Assembly: GCF_022884085.1 (NCBI RefSeq)
Contig: NZ_JAGGCS010000001.1
Span: 372,001-436,000 of the forward strand
Reading direction: 5' to 3'
Length of the DNA stretch: 64,000 nucleotides
Origin: Paenirhizobium cremeum
Lineage (GTDB): Bacteria; Pseudomonadota; Alphaproteobacteria; Rhizobiales; Rhizobiaceae
The translations under genes and the position numbers were made by a program. Below the pieces are notes generated by a model that searched no databases, was not told where the DNA came from, and saw only the letters and a program-made list of their open reading frames with translations. Shown here piece by piece: positions 37,970 to 48,518 of the stretch (position 1 is the first letter of the stretch; each line of letters starts with the position of its first letter).

Positions 37970-38899
37970 ATGAATGCCATCGCCCAGCAGAAAATGACGA
38001 CCGCCACCTGGTTGATGCTGTTGTTGCTCGGGTTGATCTGGGGCGGATCCTTCTTCTTCGCCCGCGTCGCAATCCCTTATGTGCCGCCGTTCACACTGGT
38101 ATTCCTCAGGCTTTCGATCGCCGCGCTGGCGCTGCATATCTACCTGCGGGGCAGCCTGGATATCTATCGCATCCTCGCTGCCAACTGGCGTTCCTTTCTT
38201 CTCCTCGGGCTGATGAACAACGCCCTCCCCCACACCCTGATCTTTCTCGGCCAGACCCATATCGGCGCCGGCCTCGCCTCTATCCTCAACGCCACCACGC
38301 CGGTCTGGACCGTCATCATCGCCAATCGCCTGACGGAGGACGAAAAACTGACGGGCGCCAAGCTCGCCGGCTGCCTGACCGGCCTTCTCGGCACCGTCAT
38401 CCTGATCGGCCCGAGCGCGCTTTCCACGAGTTCCATTCCTCTATGGGCCGTGTGCCTGCCCATACTGGCCGCCGTTTCCTATGGTTTTGCCAGCATCTAC
38501 GGTAAGCGTTTCAGGGGCGTCCCGGCCCCTGTGACGGCAACCGGCCAGCTGACCGCCTCATCGGTCATCATGCTGCCCGCCTCGCTCCTTATCGACCACC
38601 CCTGGACGCTCTCCATGCCGCCCGTCGGCGCCGTGGCCGCAATCATTGCGCTCGCACTCATCTCGACGGCCTTCGGATACATCCTGTTTTTCCGTATCAT
38701 GGCGCGGGCCGGCGCTACGAACACCTCCCTCGTCACCCTGCTCGTCCCGCCGAGCGCCATCCTCCTCGGAGCGCTTTTCCTTGATGAGCGCCTGCATCTC
38801 ACTGATATTGCAGGCATGACGCTGATCGGCCTCGGATTGATTATTCTGGATGGCCGGCTATTCGCCCGTCGCTCTGCCATCGGCGCCTCAGCTAAGTGA
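37970..38899 (+). CDS. EamA/DMT family transporter
   Basis: This is a 10-segment drug/metabolite transporter of 309 residues with two EamA repeats. The first begins LMLLLLGLIWGGSFFFARVA and the second near residue 160. PTTVW-like and ALFLDERLHLTDIAGMTLIG features are typical. The substrate is unknown. It has its own upstream region and no adjacent co-directional partner within 200 bases other than the microprotein gene. Confidence 0.88.
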   Translation: MNAIAQQKMTTATWLMLLLLGLIWGGSFFFARVAIPYVPPFTLVFLRLSIAALALHIYLRGSLDIYRILAANWRSFLLLGLMNNALPHTLIFLGQTHIGAGLASILNATTPVWTVIIANRLTEDEKLTGAKLAGCLTGLLGTVILIGPSALSTSSIPLWAVCLPILAAVSYGFASIYGKRFRGVPAPVTATGQLTASSVIMLPASLLIDHPWTLSMPPVGAVAAIIALALISTAFGYILFFRIMARAGATNTSLVTLLVPPSAILLGALFLDERLHLTDIAGMTLIGLGLIILDGRLFARRSAIGASAK

Positions 38900-38947
38900 T
38901 GCCGGCTGTCACGCATCAAAACGGTCTCATTTTTGCAAATCACGTTT

Positions 38948-38963
38948 GTTAATCAACATTAAC
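38948..38963. promoter_or_regulatory. Inverted repeat GTTAAT-CAAC-ATTAAC upstream of microprotein gene
   Basis: Two 6-bp arms with a 4-base spacer lie in a very AT-rich stretch (38930-39000) that contrasts with the GC-rich surroundings and probably contains the promoter of the small ORF at 39117. The regulator is unknown. Confidence 0.35.
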
Positions 38964-39116
38964 AGACGCTCACATTTTTATGCTTTTGATTTTATTGATT
39001 TTTGCCATCCATGCGACAACTTATCCACGGGCATGAACTGCACTGCAGCATACAAATCGCTTTTCAATCGACACAAAACGGACATATTATCTAACGGTCA
39101 ACACAAGGAGGCAGAC

Positions 39117-39194
39117 ATGGGACTGACCAATTCTCTCAATGTCCTGATCGTCGGTGCGGCGTTTGTGTTCATAGCGACGATGCTGTTCATCTGA
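39117..39194 (+). CDS. 25-residue single-span membrane microprotein
   Basis: The protein starts MGLTNSLN and consists almost wholly of one hydrophobic segment (VLIVGAAFVFIATMLFI). Support comes from a near-perfect AAGGAGG ribosome site 6 bases before the ATG, its own AT-rich upstream region, and a terminator about 80 bases downstream. A longer frame from 38850 in the same phase overlaps the DMT gene and is not credible. No function is known to me; an accessory subunit of a membrane complex or a stress peptide is possible. Confidence 0.65.
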   Translation: MGLTNSLNVLIVGAAFVFIATMLFI

Positions 39195-39273
39195 GTTTTC
39201 CAGGATGAACCAAAGGCCGTCATAAAGAGGCCCGAGAGGTCCGGCCAAGCCAGTGATGCTTTCCGAATTCGAT

Positions 39274-39313
39274 AAAAAAGGCGCATGAACCGCAAGCGGC
39301 ATGCGCCTTTTTT
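39274..39313. terminator. Bidirectional terminator between microprotein gene and metF
   Basis: AAAAAAGGCGCATG (39274-39287) pairs with CATGCGCCTTTTTT (39300-39313) around a 12-base loop. A- and T-runs on both sides allow use in both directions. Confidence 0.85.
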
Positions 39314-39349
39314 AATGGCTATCCCGAAACCGCCTGCCTTTCGGCGCAA

Positions 39350-40258
39350 TCAGGCGGCGGCGCCGGCCGCAGCCTGATCCGACGGCCTCAGGCCGATGTT
39401 TGCGAGCGTGGCATTCACCAGCGGTGCGCGGTTCATCGTATAGAGATGGAAGTCGGCAATCCCGCGGCGGACGAGATCTTCGATCTGCTCGGCGGCGACC
39501 GTTGCGGCCACCTCCGCCCTCGCCTGCGGCTGGTCGTCGAGACCGGCAAAGCGGTCGTCCAGCCAGGCCGGAACGCTGGCGCCGCACATCGAGGCAAAGC
39601 GTTTCAGCTGCGTGAGATTCTGGATCGGCATGATGCCCGGGACGATCGGGATGGTAATGCCGGCGGCACGCACCCGCTCCAGATAACGCTCGAATATATC
39701 GTTATCGAAGAAGAACTGGGTGAGCGCGCGATGCGCCCCGGCATCCACCTTGCGTTTGAGCATGTCGATGTCTGCGGCCGCGTCCCGACTTTCCGGATGC
39801 TTCTCCGGATAGGCCGACACGGAAATCTCGAAATCGCCCATCTCCCTCAGCCCGGCTACCAGCTCCGACGCATTGGCAAAACCGCCGGGATGAGGCTGGT
39901 AGGCCGTTCCGATTCCGCCCTGGGGATCGCCACGCAGGGCCACGAAATGGCGCACGCCAACGGCGCGGAATTCTTCCACCACATGCCGCACTTCATCCTT
40001 CGTCGCACCGACGCAGGTAAGATGCGAGGCCGTGGGCAGCGTCGTCTCGGCAATCAAGCGCTTCACCGTCGATAGGGTCGGCGCGCGCGTCGTGCCGCCG
40101 GCGCCGTAGGTGACCGACACGAAATCGGGGTTCCAGCGGGACAGTTCATCGACCGTGGCCCAAAGCTGGCCTTCCATCTCCTCCGATTTCGGCGGAAAGA
40201 ATTCAAAAGAAATGCGAAGCGGCGCTCCGGCCTTTTCGGCGTGGTCGTCTCTCGCCAT
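39350..40258 (-). CDS. metF: Methylenetetrahydrofolate reductase [NAD(P)H]
   Basis: MetF reduces 5,10-methylene-THF to 5-methyl-THF, the methyl donor for methionine synthesis, using FAD. The 302 residues contain ISFEFFPPKSEEMEGQLW at the N-terminus, VSVTYGAGGTTRAPTL, HLTCVGATKDEV, FVALRGDPQGG, and the FAD/folate block LTQFFFDNDIFERYLERVRA. The ATG follows the stop of the ArsR-methyltransferase gene directly (TGAATG), so the two are translationally coupled. Confidence 0.97.
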   Translation of the reverse strand: MARDDHAEKAGAPLRISFEFFPPKSEEMEGQLWATVDELSRWNPDFVSVTYGAGGTTRAPTLSTVKRLIAETTLPTASHLTCVGATKDEVRHVVEEFRAVGVRHFVALRGDPQGGIGTAYQPHPGGFANASELVAGLREMGDFEISVSAYPEKHPESRDAAADIDMLKRKVDAGAHRALTQFFFDNDIFERYLERVRAAGITIPIVPGIMPIQNLTQLKRFASMCGASVPAWLDDRFAGLDDQPQARAEVAATVAAEQIEDLVRRGIADFHLYTMNRAPLVNATLANIGLRPSDQAAAGAAA

Positions 40259-41266
40259 TCATCTGCTCCCGGTCTGAAGGGTGGATACGATGGAAATATC
40301 GCGGTCGGCTGGCACATTCTGGCGAGCCAGCCAGAGGGTCACCGTCAGCCCTCCGCCCTTCGGCTTTTCCGGCGTGAGATCGACCGCCTGTTCCACTTCG
40401 AGATCGTATTTCGCCAGCCATTCGGCCATTGTCTGATGCGAGAAACCGAGCCGCACATGGGCATGCTCGTCCCGCAGATATTCGTGGTCGTGCGGCGCCA
40501 GATCGACGATCGCGAGCCGCCCGCCGGGCTTCAGCATGCGGCTTGCCTCGGCAAGCGCCAGCTCCGGTTGGGGCAGGAAGTGCAGGACCTGATGGATCGT
40601 CACCAGATCGTATTCGTTGCCGTCGAGCGGCAGGTTCAGGATGTCGCCATGGCGAACGGCGGCCTTCAATATGCCGGCCTTGTCGAGATTGGCGCGCGCC
40701 ACGGCCAGCATGTCCCGGCTGGCATCGATGCCGACGGCCCGGCGATAGATATTCGAGAGGAGCTGGAGAATACGGCCCGTGCCCGTGCCGAGGTCCAGCA
40801 GCGAATCGACGGGTTCCCGGCCGATCAGCCGCAACAAGGCCGCCTCGACGGCGTCGTCATTGACATGAAGCCGGCGCAGTTCGTCCCATCCGGAGGCGTT
40901 GCGGCTGAAATAGGCCTGGGCACGCTCGGCCCGCGTCCGCTTCACGGCGGCAAGGCGCTCCCCGTCACGCAGCAGCACCGGGTCGGTCTCGAGCGTGGCG
41001 TCAATCAGCAACCGGGCAAGGGAAGCAGCCTCGCCCTCCTGCTTTAGGCGGAAATAGGCCCAGGCGCCCTCCTGATAGCGGTCAACAAGGCCGGCTTCCG
41101 TCAGCAACTTCAAGTGACGGGAAATTCGCGGCTGCGACTGGCCGAGAATGTCGGTAAGATCGGTGACGGTCAGGTCGCCGGCGGCCAGCAGCGCGAGCAG
41201 CCGCAGCCGCGTCGGCTCCCCGGCGGCCTTCAGCAGCTCGACCAGAACGTCCACACCGAATTTCAT
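40259..41266 (-). CDS. ArsR-family regulator fused to a SAM-dependent methyltransferase domain
   Basis: This 335-residue protein joins an ArsR winged-helix domain (about residues 5-85; recognition region GQSQPRISRHLKLLTEAGLV) to a class I methyltransferase domain (from about 120; motif I LLDLGTGTGRILQLL at 157-171, then AVGIDASRDML). ATG 41266 has GAGGG upstream; the frame to 41290 is an extension. Coupling to metF and the palindrome 25 bases before its start suggest a SAM- or SAH-sensing autoregulator of the methionine cycle, similar in idea to the SahR/SamR regulators described by comparative genomics. Ligand and targets are inferred. Confidence 0.85.
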   Translation of the reverse strand: MKFGVDVLVELLKAAGEPTRLRLLALLAAGDLTVTDLTDILGQSQPRISRHLKLLTEAGLVDRYQEGAWAYFRLKQEGEAASLARLLIDATLETDPVLLRDGERLAAVKRTRAERAQAYFSRNASGWDELRRLHVNDDAVEAALLRLIGREPVDSLLDLGTGTGRILQLLSNIYRRAVGIDASRDMLAVARANLDKAGILKAAVRHGDILNLPLDGNEYDLVTIHQVLHFLPQPELALAEASRMLKPGGRLAIVDLAPHDHEYLRDEHAHVRLGFSHQTMAEWLAKYDLEVEQAVDLTPEKPKGGGLTVTLWLARQNVPADRDISIVSTLQTGSR

Positions 41267-41290
41267 GCACCCTCGCCCACATCCAATCAA

Positions 41291-41312
41291 GACATAAACA
41301 TATCTTTATGTC
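41291..41312. promoter_or_regulatory. Palindromic operator of the ArsR-methyltransferase/metF operon
   Basis: GACATAAA (41291-41298) and TTTATGTC (41305-41312) form perfect 8-bp arms around CATATC, itself nearly symmetric (ATAT core); 10 of 11 base pairs match. It lies 25 bases upstream of the regulator's start codon, the expected place for an ArsR-type autoregulatory site. Confidence 0.7.
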
Positions 41313-41417
41313 ATTCACCTTACCTGCGCAAGCGCAAATCGGTCGTATACAAGGCAAATATCGGAGGGAATATTACGGCAGATGCCGCCCCGGCCCGCGA
41401 CGGCCCAGGCAGAAGCC

Positions 41418-41454
41418 AAAGAAAAACCCCGCGGACCAGAGCGGTACGCGGGGT
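41418..41454 (-). terminator. Rho-independent terminator after ettA
   Basis: ACCCCGCG (41426-41433) pairs with CGCGGGGT (41447-41454). In the minus direction it is followed by TTTTTCTTT, 30 bases after the ettA stop. Confidence 0.85.
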
Positions 41455-41483
41455 CGGGCAGACTTTTCGGACAGCCGGGATCG

Positions 41484-43133
<1,650 letters not shown>

Positions 43134-43242
43134 CGTCCTGTTGCTCCGCGCGTCGAATGGGAAGTTGCCGCTATGTAGGCGAAAGCGGCTAAGGGGGCAA
43201 TGCGGCATGCCCGGTTTTTGTGAATTGCCAGTGCCGGGGTGC

Positions 43243-45030
43243 CTATCGAAAGGCCTCGTGGTCGACGCGCAGCAAGCGGAACGCGGACTTCCCCTCCCCG
43301 ACAACACTCAAGCCCGGCCAGTCGTCGCCCCCCGCAAGCGCCCGGAAGAGGGGCGCGGGCTCTCCACCGGCAGGCAGGACGCGCCGGCAGACAGCCACGT
43401 AGTCGAAAGGAGCAAGCGCCTCGCGCCGTACCTCGCTATCCTCGCTGAGCAGGGTTTCGTAGGTCCGCCGCAAACCGGGCGACGCACGGTGGAAAAGGAT
43501 ACCTGCAACGGAGACACCCGGCTGCATTCGTCCGGCGATCGCCAAGGCCAGTCCCGGCGGTGCCAGAATACGCCCGGTCGTGAGCCGGGAAAGGTCCGCA
43601 AAATCCGCCCCTTCGCATCCGTCTTCGTTCATATAGTCTACAGCATCGGGCCCGGTGGCCGTTGCGGAAGCCGCCTTGGCCGCGCTGCCGAGCGCAAGGC
43701 CAAGCATTGCTGCGCCCGCCATCCAGAGCGCGAGGCGTCCTTTGCCCCGCCCACTCCAAAGACGAAGAACCTCGCTTGCGGCCAGAGGCAGAAAGATCGG
43801 ACCGACAGAGGTCGCAATCGGCGTATAGCGGAACATTGCCAATGCAAGAAGGAGCGCCGCAAAGGCGATTGCCCAGGCAATCGCCGTTTCCGCAAGATCC
43901 GGCCGATTTTCCCGCGCGAGCTTTATACCGGCGGCGACGATGACGGCTGCAAGCAGTGCAAGCCGCACCACCTCCACCGCATAACCGGCTTCGAAGACCG
44001 CGCCGATATTCCCTTCCTGCCGCACCCGGGAAAACCAATAGCGATGCGAAACAGGATCGATGATCCCGTAAGGGCCCGCCAGACACTCGCTGAACAGGAA
44101 TGCACCGCAAAGAAGAACCGGCAACGTCGCCCCGCCAACGGCGAGAATCCGCATCCTCGGCTCTAACCCGGAAGGCAGGATGAGGATCACCAGGCCGGTG
44201 ACGAGCGGCAGGGCGGAAAGGGCGAAGGCAAACGGTGCGGAAAAACTGTCGCATTGCGTCTCGAAAAGACCGCGCGCTCCGACCAGAAGGCCTCCCAGAA
44301 AGAGCGTGGCCGAGGCACAGGCCAGAAGGAAAACGAGGGTGAAGCCGCGCCTTGGGAGCCCCGCGATACACCATGCCAGCACGATGGCGCCAGCGCCGAC
44401 GGCCATGAGCGGCAGGCATTCGAGGCCGACCATCGGCGACGCGGCGACCGCCACGCCGGCGAGAAAGCCGCCCGCAACATCATCCCTCAAGACGCCATAG
44501 ACGAAAAACAGAAGCAGGAGGATCTGGACATTGTGATGATCGATGCGACCGGGCTCGAACTCCAAAATCGCCGGAGCCGCAAGGATCACAATCGCAATAA
44601 GCTGCCAGAACGGCACCCCGCCGGGCCCGTCGCGTTTGACCCGAAACAGAATTGCGGTCGCCAGCAGGCTGAAAACCACGAAGAGCACAGGCGGCCAGAT
44701 CAGGAAGGCGAGATTGACGGCCCCTTGTCTCTCGACAAACGGCTCGATCATCCAGGTCAGCAGAACGTAGGGCAGATCGACCAGGCGCGACCACGGCGAA
44801 ACGTAGGGCTCGGGCATCCGGATCGCATCCAGTGTGCGGTCGAACCAGCGGCCGTCTGCCAGCAACTGGATGACCTCGATGCGTCGCAAGGCATCGTCGA
44901 TATCGATTCTCCTGAACCGGCCATCCAGCCCGTCGAGAAACATCAGAAGAAAGCCGATGAATATCAGGCAAAGAAAGAACAAAACACGAGATAGCCCCTC
45001 GCGGTCGCCATCGCCGACTTGCAAAACCAT
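43243..45030 (-). CDS. Polytopic membrane protein, probable GT-C-type glycosyltransferase
   Basis: This 595-residue protein has about 12 membrane segments and a C-terminal soluble part of roughly 150 residues. The first loop has [20 protein letters not shown] and [18 protein letters not shown], a DD motif followed by a conserved SRLVDLP. This resembles GT-C glycosyltransferases (STT3/PMT-like) that use polyprenyl-phosphate sugars, and an acidic DD in the first loop is their catalytic feature. No partner gene for glycan synthesis is adjacent, so the acceptor is unknown. The ATG at 45030 is preferred over the adjacent TTG. Confidence 0.65.
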   Translation of the reverse strand: MVLQVGDGDREGLSRVLFFLCLIFIGFLLMFLDGLDGRFRRIDIDDALRRIEVIQLLADGRWFDRTLDAIRMPEPYVSPWSRLVDLPYVLLTWMIEPFVERQGAVNLAFLIWPPVLFVVFSLLATAILFRVKRDGPGGVPFWQLIAIVILAAPAILEFEPGRIDHHNVQILLLLFFVYGVLRDDVAGGFLAGVAVAASPMVGLECLPLMAVGAGAIVLAWCIAGLPRRGFTLVFLLACASATLFLGGLLVGARGLFETQCDSFSAPFAFALSALPLVTGLVILILPSGLEPRMRILAVGGATLPVLLCGAFLFSECLAGPYGIIDPVSHRYWFSRVRQEGNIGAVFEAGYAVEVVRLALLAAVIVAAGIKLARENRPDLAETAIAWAIAFAALLLALAMFRYTPIATSVGPIFLPLAASEVLRLWSGRGKGRLALWMAGAAMLGLALGSAAKAASATATGPDAVDYMNEDGCEGADFADLSRLTTGRILAPPGLALAIAGRMQPGVSVAGILFHRASPGLRRTYETLLSEDSEVRREALAPFDYVAVCRRVLPAGGEPAPLFRALAGGDDWPGLSVVGEGKSAFRLLRVDHEAFR

Positions 45031-45155
45031 CAAAGCCCCCGTTCAATGGTCCTCCGGGGAGGACTGCCGGAAACTAGCCTCGCAGGCTTTAACACCGGAT
45101 AAATCGCGGCGAATGCCGCCGGCCGGCCCGTTCCGGCAAGAACAGGGGGAGAAGC

Positions 45156-46112
45156 ATGTTCACAGAAGCGAGACGTCTTTCCAGCCCGACAGGCGCATTG
45201 ATCGCCTACCGTTATGAGGCTGCCCTGGGCGTGCCGCGCGGCATCCTGCTGATCTGCCATGGGCTGATCGAGCACTCCCGACGCTACCAGGGCTTTGCCC
45301 GTTCCATGGCCGATGCCGGTTTTCATGTCTATGCCCACGACCATCGCGGTCATGGCGAGACGACCTCTGTCGACACCCCGCTTGGACGTTTCGCCGGACA
45401 CGGCGGCGTCCACAAGGTGGTCGCCGATGTCCGCGCCATGCGCGACATGGCGATCGCCGAGCATCCCCGCCTTCCGGTCGTGCTTTTCGGTCATTCCATG
45501 GGCGGGCTGATCGCGCTGAATGCCGCGACCATGCACCCTGACGCCTTCAAGGCCGTGGCGATCTGGAACTCCAATTTCAATCCCGGTCTTGCCGGCCGGC
45601 TCGCGCAGGGCGTTCTCGCCGTCGAACGCATGCTGAAGGGCTCCGACGTTCCGAGCGCCATCCTGCCGAGAGCGACCTTCGATGCCTGGGCTCGCGCCAT
45701 CCGAGGCCGCCGGACCCCGTTCGACTGGCTGTCGCGCGATGCCGCCGAGGTCGACAAATATGCCGACGACCCGCTCTGCCGGTTTGACGCCAGCATCTCG
45801 ATGTGGAGCGACGTGCTCGCCCTGACCTTCCGCGGCCGCTCCGCCGCGATGCTGAGCCGCCTCCCCCGAGACCTGCCTTTCCATCTCGTCGGCGGCAGCG
45901 AGGACCCGGCCACCCGCGGAGGCCGGGACATTCTCTGGCTGGAGGAACACCTGCGGGAGAGCGGTTTCACCGACGTCAGCACCCGGATATACGAGGATAT
46001 GCGGCACGAGACGCTGAACGAAATCGGCAGGGAACGGGCGATTACCGATTTCAAGAGCTGGTGCGACCAGGTAATCGGCAACGTAGCCCGCCCGCTCGAA
46101 ACCCTTTCCTAG
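45156..46112 (+). CDS. Alpha/beta hydrolase, monoacylglycerol lipase/lysophospholipase-like
   Basis: This 318-residue hydrolase has the nucleophile elbow LFGHSMGGLIALNA, oxyanion region ICHGLIEHSRRYQGFA, acid GGSEDPATRGG and histidine YEDMRHETLNEIG. The pattern DHRGHGET is characteristic of the Hydrolase_4 group that includes monoacylglycerol lipases and PldB-type lysophospholipases. No signal peptide is visible. It diverges from the GT-C-like gene, with GGGGGAG as ribosome site. The natural substrate is inferred only. Confidence 0.87.
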   Translation: MFTEARRLSSPTGALIAYRYEAALGVPRGILLICHGLIEHSRRYQGFARSMADAGFHVYAHDHRGHGETTSVDTPLGRFAGHGGVHKVVADVRAMRDMAIAEHPRLPVVLFGHSMGGLIALNAATMHPDAFKAVAIWNSNFNPGLAGRLAQGVLAVERMLKGSDVPSAILPRATFDAWARAIRGRRTPFDWLSRDAAEVDKYADDPLCRFDASISMWSDVLALTFRGRSAAMLSRLPRDLPFHLVGGSEDPATRGGRDILWLEEHLRESGFTDVSTRIYEDMRHETLNEIGRERAITDFKSWCDQVIGNVARPLETLS

Positions 46113-46297
46113 CTTGGGCAGCCACCCGCGATCGCTCCCGATCCGGTATCATCCACTTCGTTCCGGCCCGTCCTTCGATGGTCGTCATAAAGCTGTTTCG
46201 AGACGATCATCCCTTCCCGACAGCGTCACAGAAAAGGCGCCTTCACACCAATCCTGCGGCAAACCGACGCCCGGCGATGTCGAAAGGGAATAACCCC

Positions 46298-46351
46298 ATG
46301 AGAGAAATTCAAGTGTTTGCCGGAACACTCCCGGCTATAGAAAGACCATGA
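46298..46351 (+). CDS. Possible 17-residue upstream ORF of the transporter operon
   Basis: From an ATG at 46298 preceded by AAAGGGAATAA the frame encodes MREIQVFAGTLPAIERP and stops at 46349-46351 inside the overlapping ATG of the DMT gene (ATGATG). The DMT gene has only a weak ribosome site, so this could couple its translation. It may also be fortuitous. Confidence 0.35.
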   Translation: MREIQVFAGTLPAIERP

Positions 46352-47304
46352 TGTCGTCGTCCGCTACATTGGCAGATACCGCTCCCCAAAACAGGATCAT
46401 GCAGGGCCTCGGGCTGATGATCCTCGCCATGCTGGTAGCCCCCTGCATCGACATTTTTTCCAAGCTTGCAACCGCCGATGCCTCGCCGACGATGATTACA
46501 GCCGGCCGCTTCCTGTTTCAGGGGGTGTTCATGCTTCCCATCGTCATCAGCAAGGGCCTCTGGCGCGACTTTTCATGGCGGCTGAGCGGCTACCATGCCA
46601 TTCGCGCTGCCATCATCACCGTGTCGATGATCTGCTTCGTCGCGACGCTTGCTGTCATGCAGGTGGCCGATGCCGTCGCCATCTTCTTCGTCGAGCCGAT
46701 CATCCTCACGGTGCTGGCCAGCATATTTCTGAAGGAAGCCGTCGGCTGGCGGCGCTATACCGCCTGTGCCATCGGCTTTCTGGGGGCGATAATCGTCATC
46801 CGCCCGAGTTTCGAGGAGGTCGGTTTCATAGCCCTGCTGCCGATCGTAACCGCCTTCTGCGTCGCCATTTTCGCGCTGATGACCCGCGCCCTTTCCCAGC
46901 GCGAAGATCCCTGGTCAATGCAGTTCCAGATGTCGGTATGGGGCTTGCCGATCTGTGGCGCGCTGCTCGCCTTGGGCGCGCTGAACGATATCGATTTCCT
47001 GGCCCCTTCCGTGCCCGATGGACTGACCTTCACGTGGCTGGCCGCAGTCGGCTTCGCAGCGGCCCTTTCGGGCATCCTCGCCGTCTATGCCTACCGTGTC
47101 GCTCCCGCCTCGGTTCTCGCTCCGATGCAGTATCTGGAAATCGTCTCCGCCACCCTGCTCGGCTGGCTGGTGTTCGGCGACTTCCCCGATGCAGTGAAAT
47201 GGCTCGGCATATCCATCATCATCGGATCCGGCCTCTTTATCGTCTGGCGGGAGCGCCGTTTCTCCTCCAGGCCGGTATCAGACAGCAAACCCGTTGCCCC
47301 ATGA
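46348..47304 (+). CDS. EamA/DMT family transporter
   Basis: This is an inner-membrane protein of 318 residues with 10 predicted segments and two EamA repeats. Marks are LVAPCIDIFSKLATADASP in the first segment, AVAIFFVEPIILTVLASIFL, and ASVLAPMQYLEIVSATLLGW in the second repeat. The stop overlaps the start of the CoA-transferase gene by 4 bases (ATGA). Since the CoA-transferase and ThDP enzyme follow with similar overlaps, I infer transport of the substrate or product of that pathway. Confidence 0.88.
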   Translation: MMSSSATLADTAPQNRIMQGLGLMILAMLVAPCIDIFSKLATADASPTMITAGRFLFQGVFMLPIVISKGLWRDFSWRLSGYHAIRAAIITVSMICFVATLAVMQVADAVAIFFVEPIILTVLASIFLKEAVGWRRYTACAIGFLGAIIVIRPSFEEVGFIALLPIVTAFCVAIFALMTRALSQREDPWSMQFQMSVWGLPICGALLALGALNDIDFLAPSVPDGLTFTWLAAVGFAAALSGILAVYAYRVAPASVLAPMQYLEIVSATLLGWLVFGDFPDAVKWLGISIIIGSGLFIVWRERRFSSRPVSDSKPVAP

Positions 47305-48518
47305 CAGGATCGACCATGACTGACGCGCCTTCGAGGAAACCGCCGCTTGCCGGCATCCGGGTGATCGAGCTCGCGCGTGTGCTCGCCGGTCCCTGGGCCG
47401 GCCAGATGCTGGCGGACATGGGCGCGGACGTCATCAAGGTCGAGAACCCCGAAGGCGGCGACGACACCCGCGCCTGGGGACCGCCTTTTGTCGAGGGCGG
47501 CAACGGCGAAGACCTGTCAGCCGCCTACTATCATTCGACCAATCGCAACAAGCGCTCGATCGGCGTTGATTTCCGCTCGCCCGAGGGCCAGGAAATCGTC
47601 CGGCGGCTGGTCGCCACGGCCGATGTGGTGATCGAGAACTTCAAGGTCGGCGGCCTGAAGAAATACGGCCTCGACTATGAGAGCCTCAAGGCGATCAATC
47701 CGAAACTCGTCTATTGCTCGATCACCGGCTTCGGCCAGAACGGCCCCTATGCCGAATTCGCCGGCTACGATTATATCGTACAGGGCATGTCCGGCTTCAT
47801 GTCGATCACCGGCGAACCGGACGGCCAGCCGATGAAGGCCGGTGTCGCCATCGCCGATATATTCACCGGCATCTATGCCGTCACCGCGATCCAGGCGGCG
47901 CTGATCCACGCCATGAAAACCGGCGAAGGCCAGTTGGTCGACATGGCGCTGCTCGACGTCATGTCTGCGGTGCTCGCCAACCAGAACATGAACTATCTGA
48001 TCTCCGGAAAGTCTCCGGTGCGCCTCGGCAACGCCCACCCGAACATCAGCCCTTACGAGGTCGTTCCGACAGCGGATGGTCACCTGATCCTCGCGGTCGG
48101 CAATGACGGCCAGTTCAAGCGCCTCTGCGCCATCCTCGGCATCGAGCAGGTCGCCGAAGACGAGCGCTTCGCCACCAACAAGGCGCGCGTCGCCCACAAG
48201 GCAGAAGTGCGGCGCATCGTTTCGACCGAAACGGCGAAATGGACAAAGCGCGACCTGCTCACAGCCTGTGAAAGCAATGCCGTGCCGGCCGGTCCGATCA
48301 ACTCCATTGCCGAAATGTTCGACGACCCGCAGGTCAAGGCGCGCGGCCTGAAGATCGACCTCAGCGATGCCGACGGCAACACCATTCCGGGTGTCAGAAC
48401 CCCGATCGTGCTTTCCGAAACGCCGCTGCGTTACGAGCGACCAAGCCCGAGGGTTGGCGAGCACAGGGATGAAATCCTTGCTGAACTGGAAGAGATCGAG
48501 AGAAAGGCAGCCCAATGA
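47301..48518 (+). CDS. CaiB/BaiF family (class III) CoA-transferase
   Basis: This 405-residue enzyme moves CoA between carboxylic acids. The N-terminal block LAGIRVIELARVLAGPWAGQMLADMGADVIKVE (about residues 16-48), SITGFGQNGPYAEFAGYDYI, the region of the catalytic aspartate (VAIADIFTGIYAV, Asp187 by analogy with Asp169 of formyl-CoA transferase) and LAVGNDGQFKRLCAIL are typical. The glycine loop differs from the GGGGQP of oxalate-type enzymes, so oxalate as substrate is not supported. The ATG at 47301 overlaps the DMT stop; another Met at 47316 is possible. The stop overlaps the next gene by 4 bases. Confidence 0.92.
   Translation: MTGSTMTDAPSRKPPLAGIRVIELARVLAGPWAGQMLADMGADVIKVENPEGGDDTRAWGPPFVEGGNGEDLSAAYYHSTNRNKRSIGVDFRSPEGQEIVRRLVATADVVIENFKVGGLKKYGLDYESLKAINPKLVYCSITGFGQNGPYAEFAGYDYIVQGMSGFMSITGEPDGQPMKAGVAIADIFTGIYAVTAIQAALIHAMKTGEGQLVDMALLDVMSAVLANQNMNYLISGKSPVRLGNAHPNISPYEVVPTADGHLILAVGNDGQFKRLCAILGIEQVAEDERFATNKARVAHKAEVRRIVSTETAKWTKRDLLTACESNAVPAGPINSIAEMFDDPQVKARGLKIDLSDADGNTIPGVRTPIVLSETPLRYERPSPRVGEHRDEILAELEEIERKAAQ

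Noticed and set aside
38850..39194. 114-residue version of the microprotein gene
   Set aside because: The upstream part overlaps the DMT gene and an AT-rich regulatory stretch; the AAGGAGG site points to the ATG at 39117.
41267..41480. SAM riboswitch upstream of the metF operon
   Set aside because: The leader is short and is better explained by a palindromic ArsR-type operator; no SAM-II-like pseudoknot sequence was recognised.
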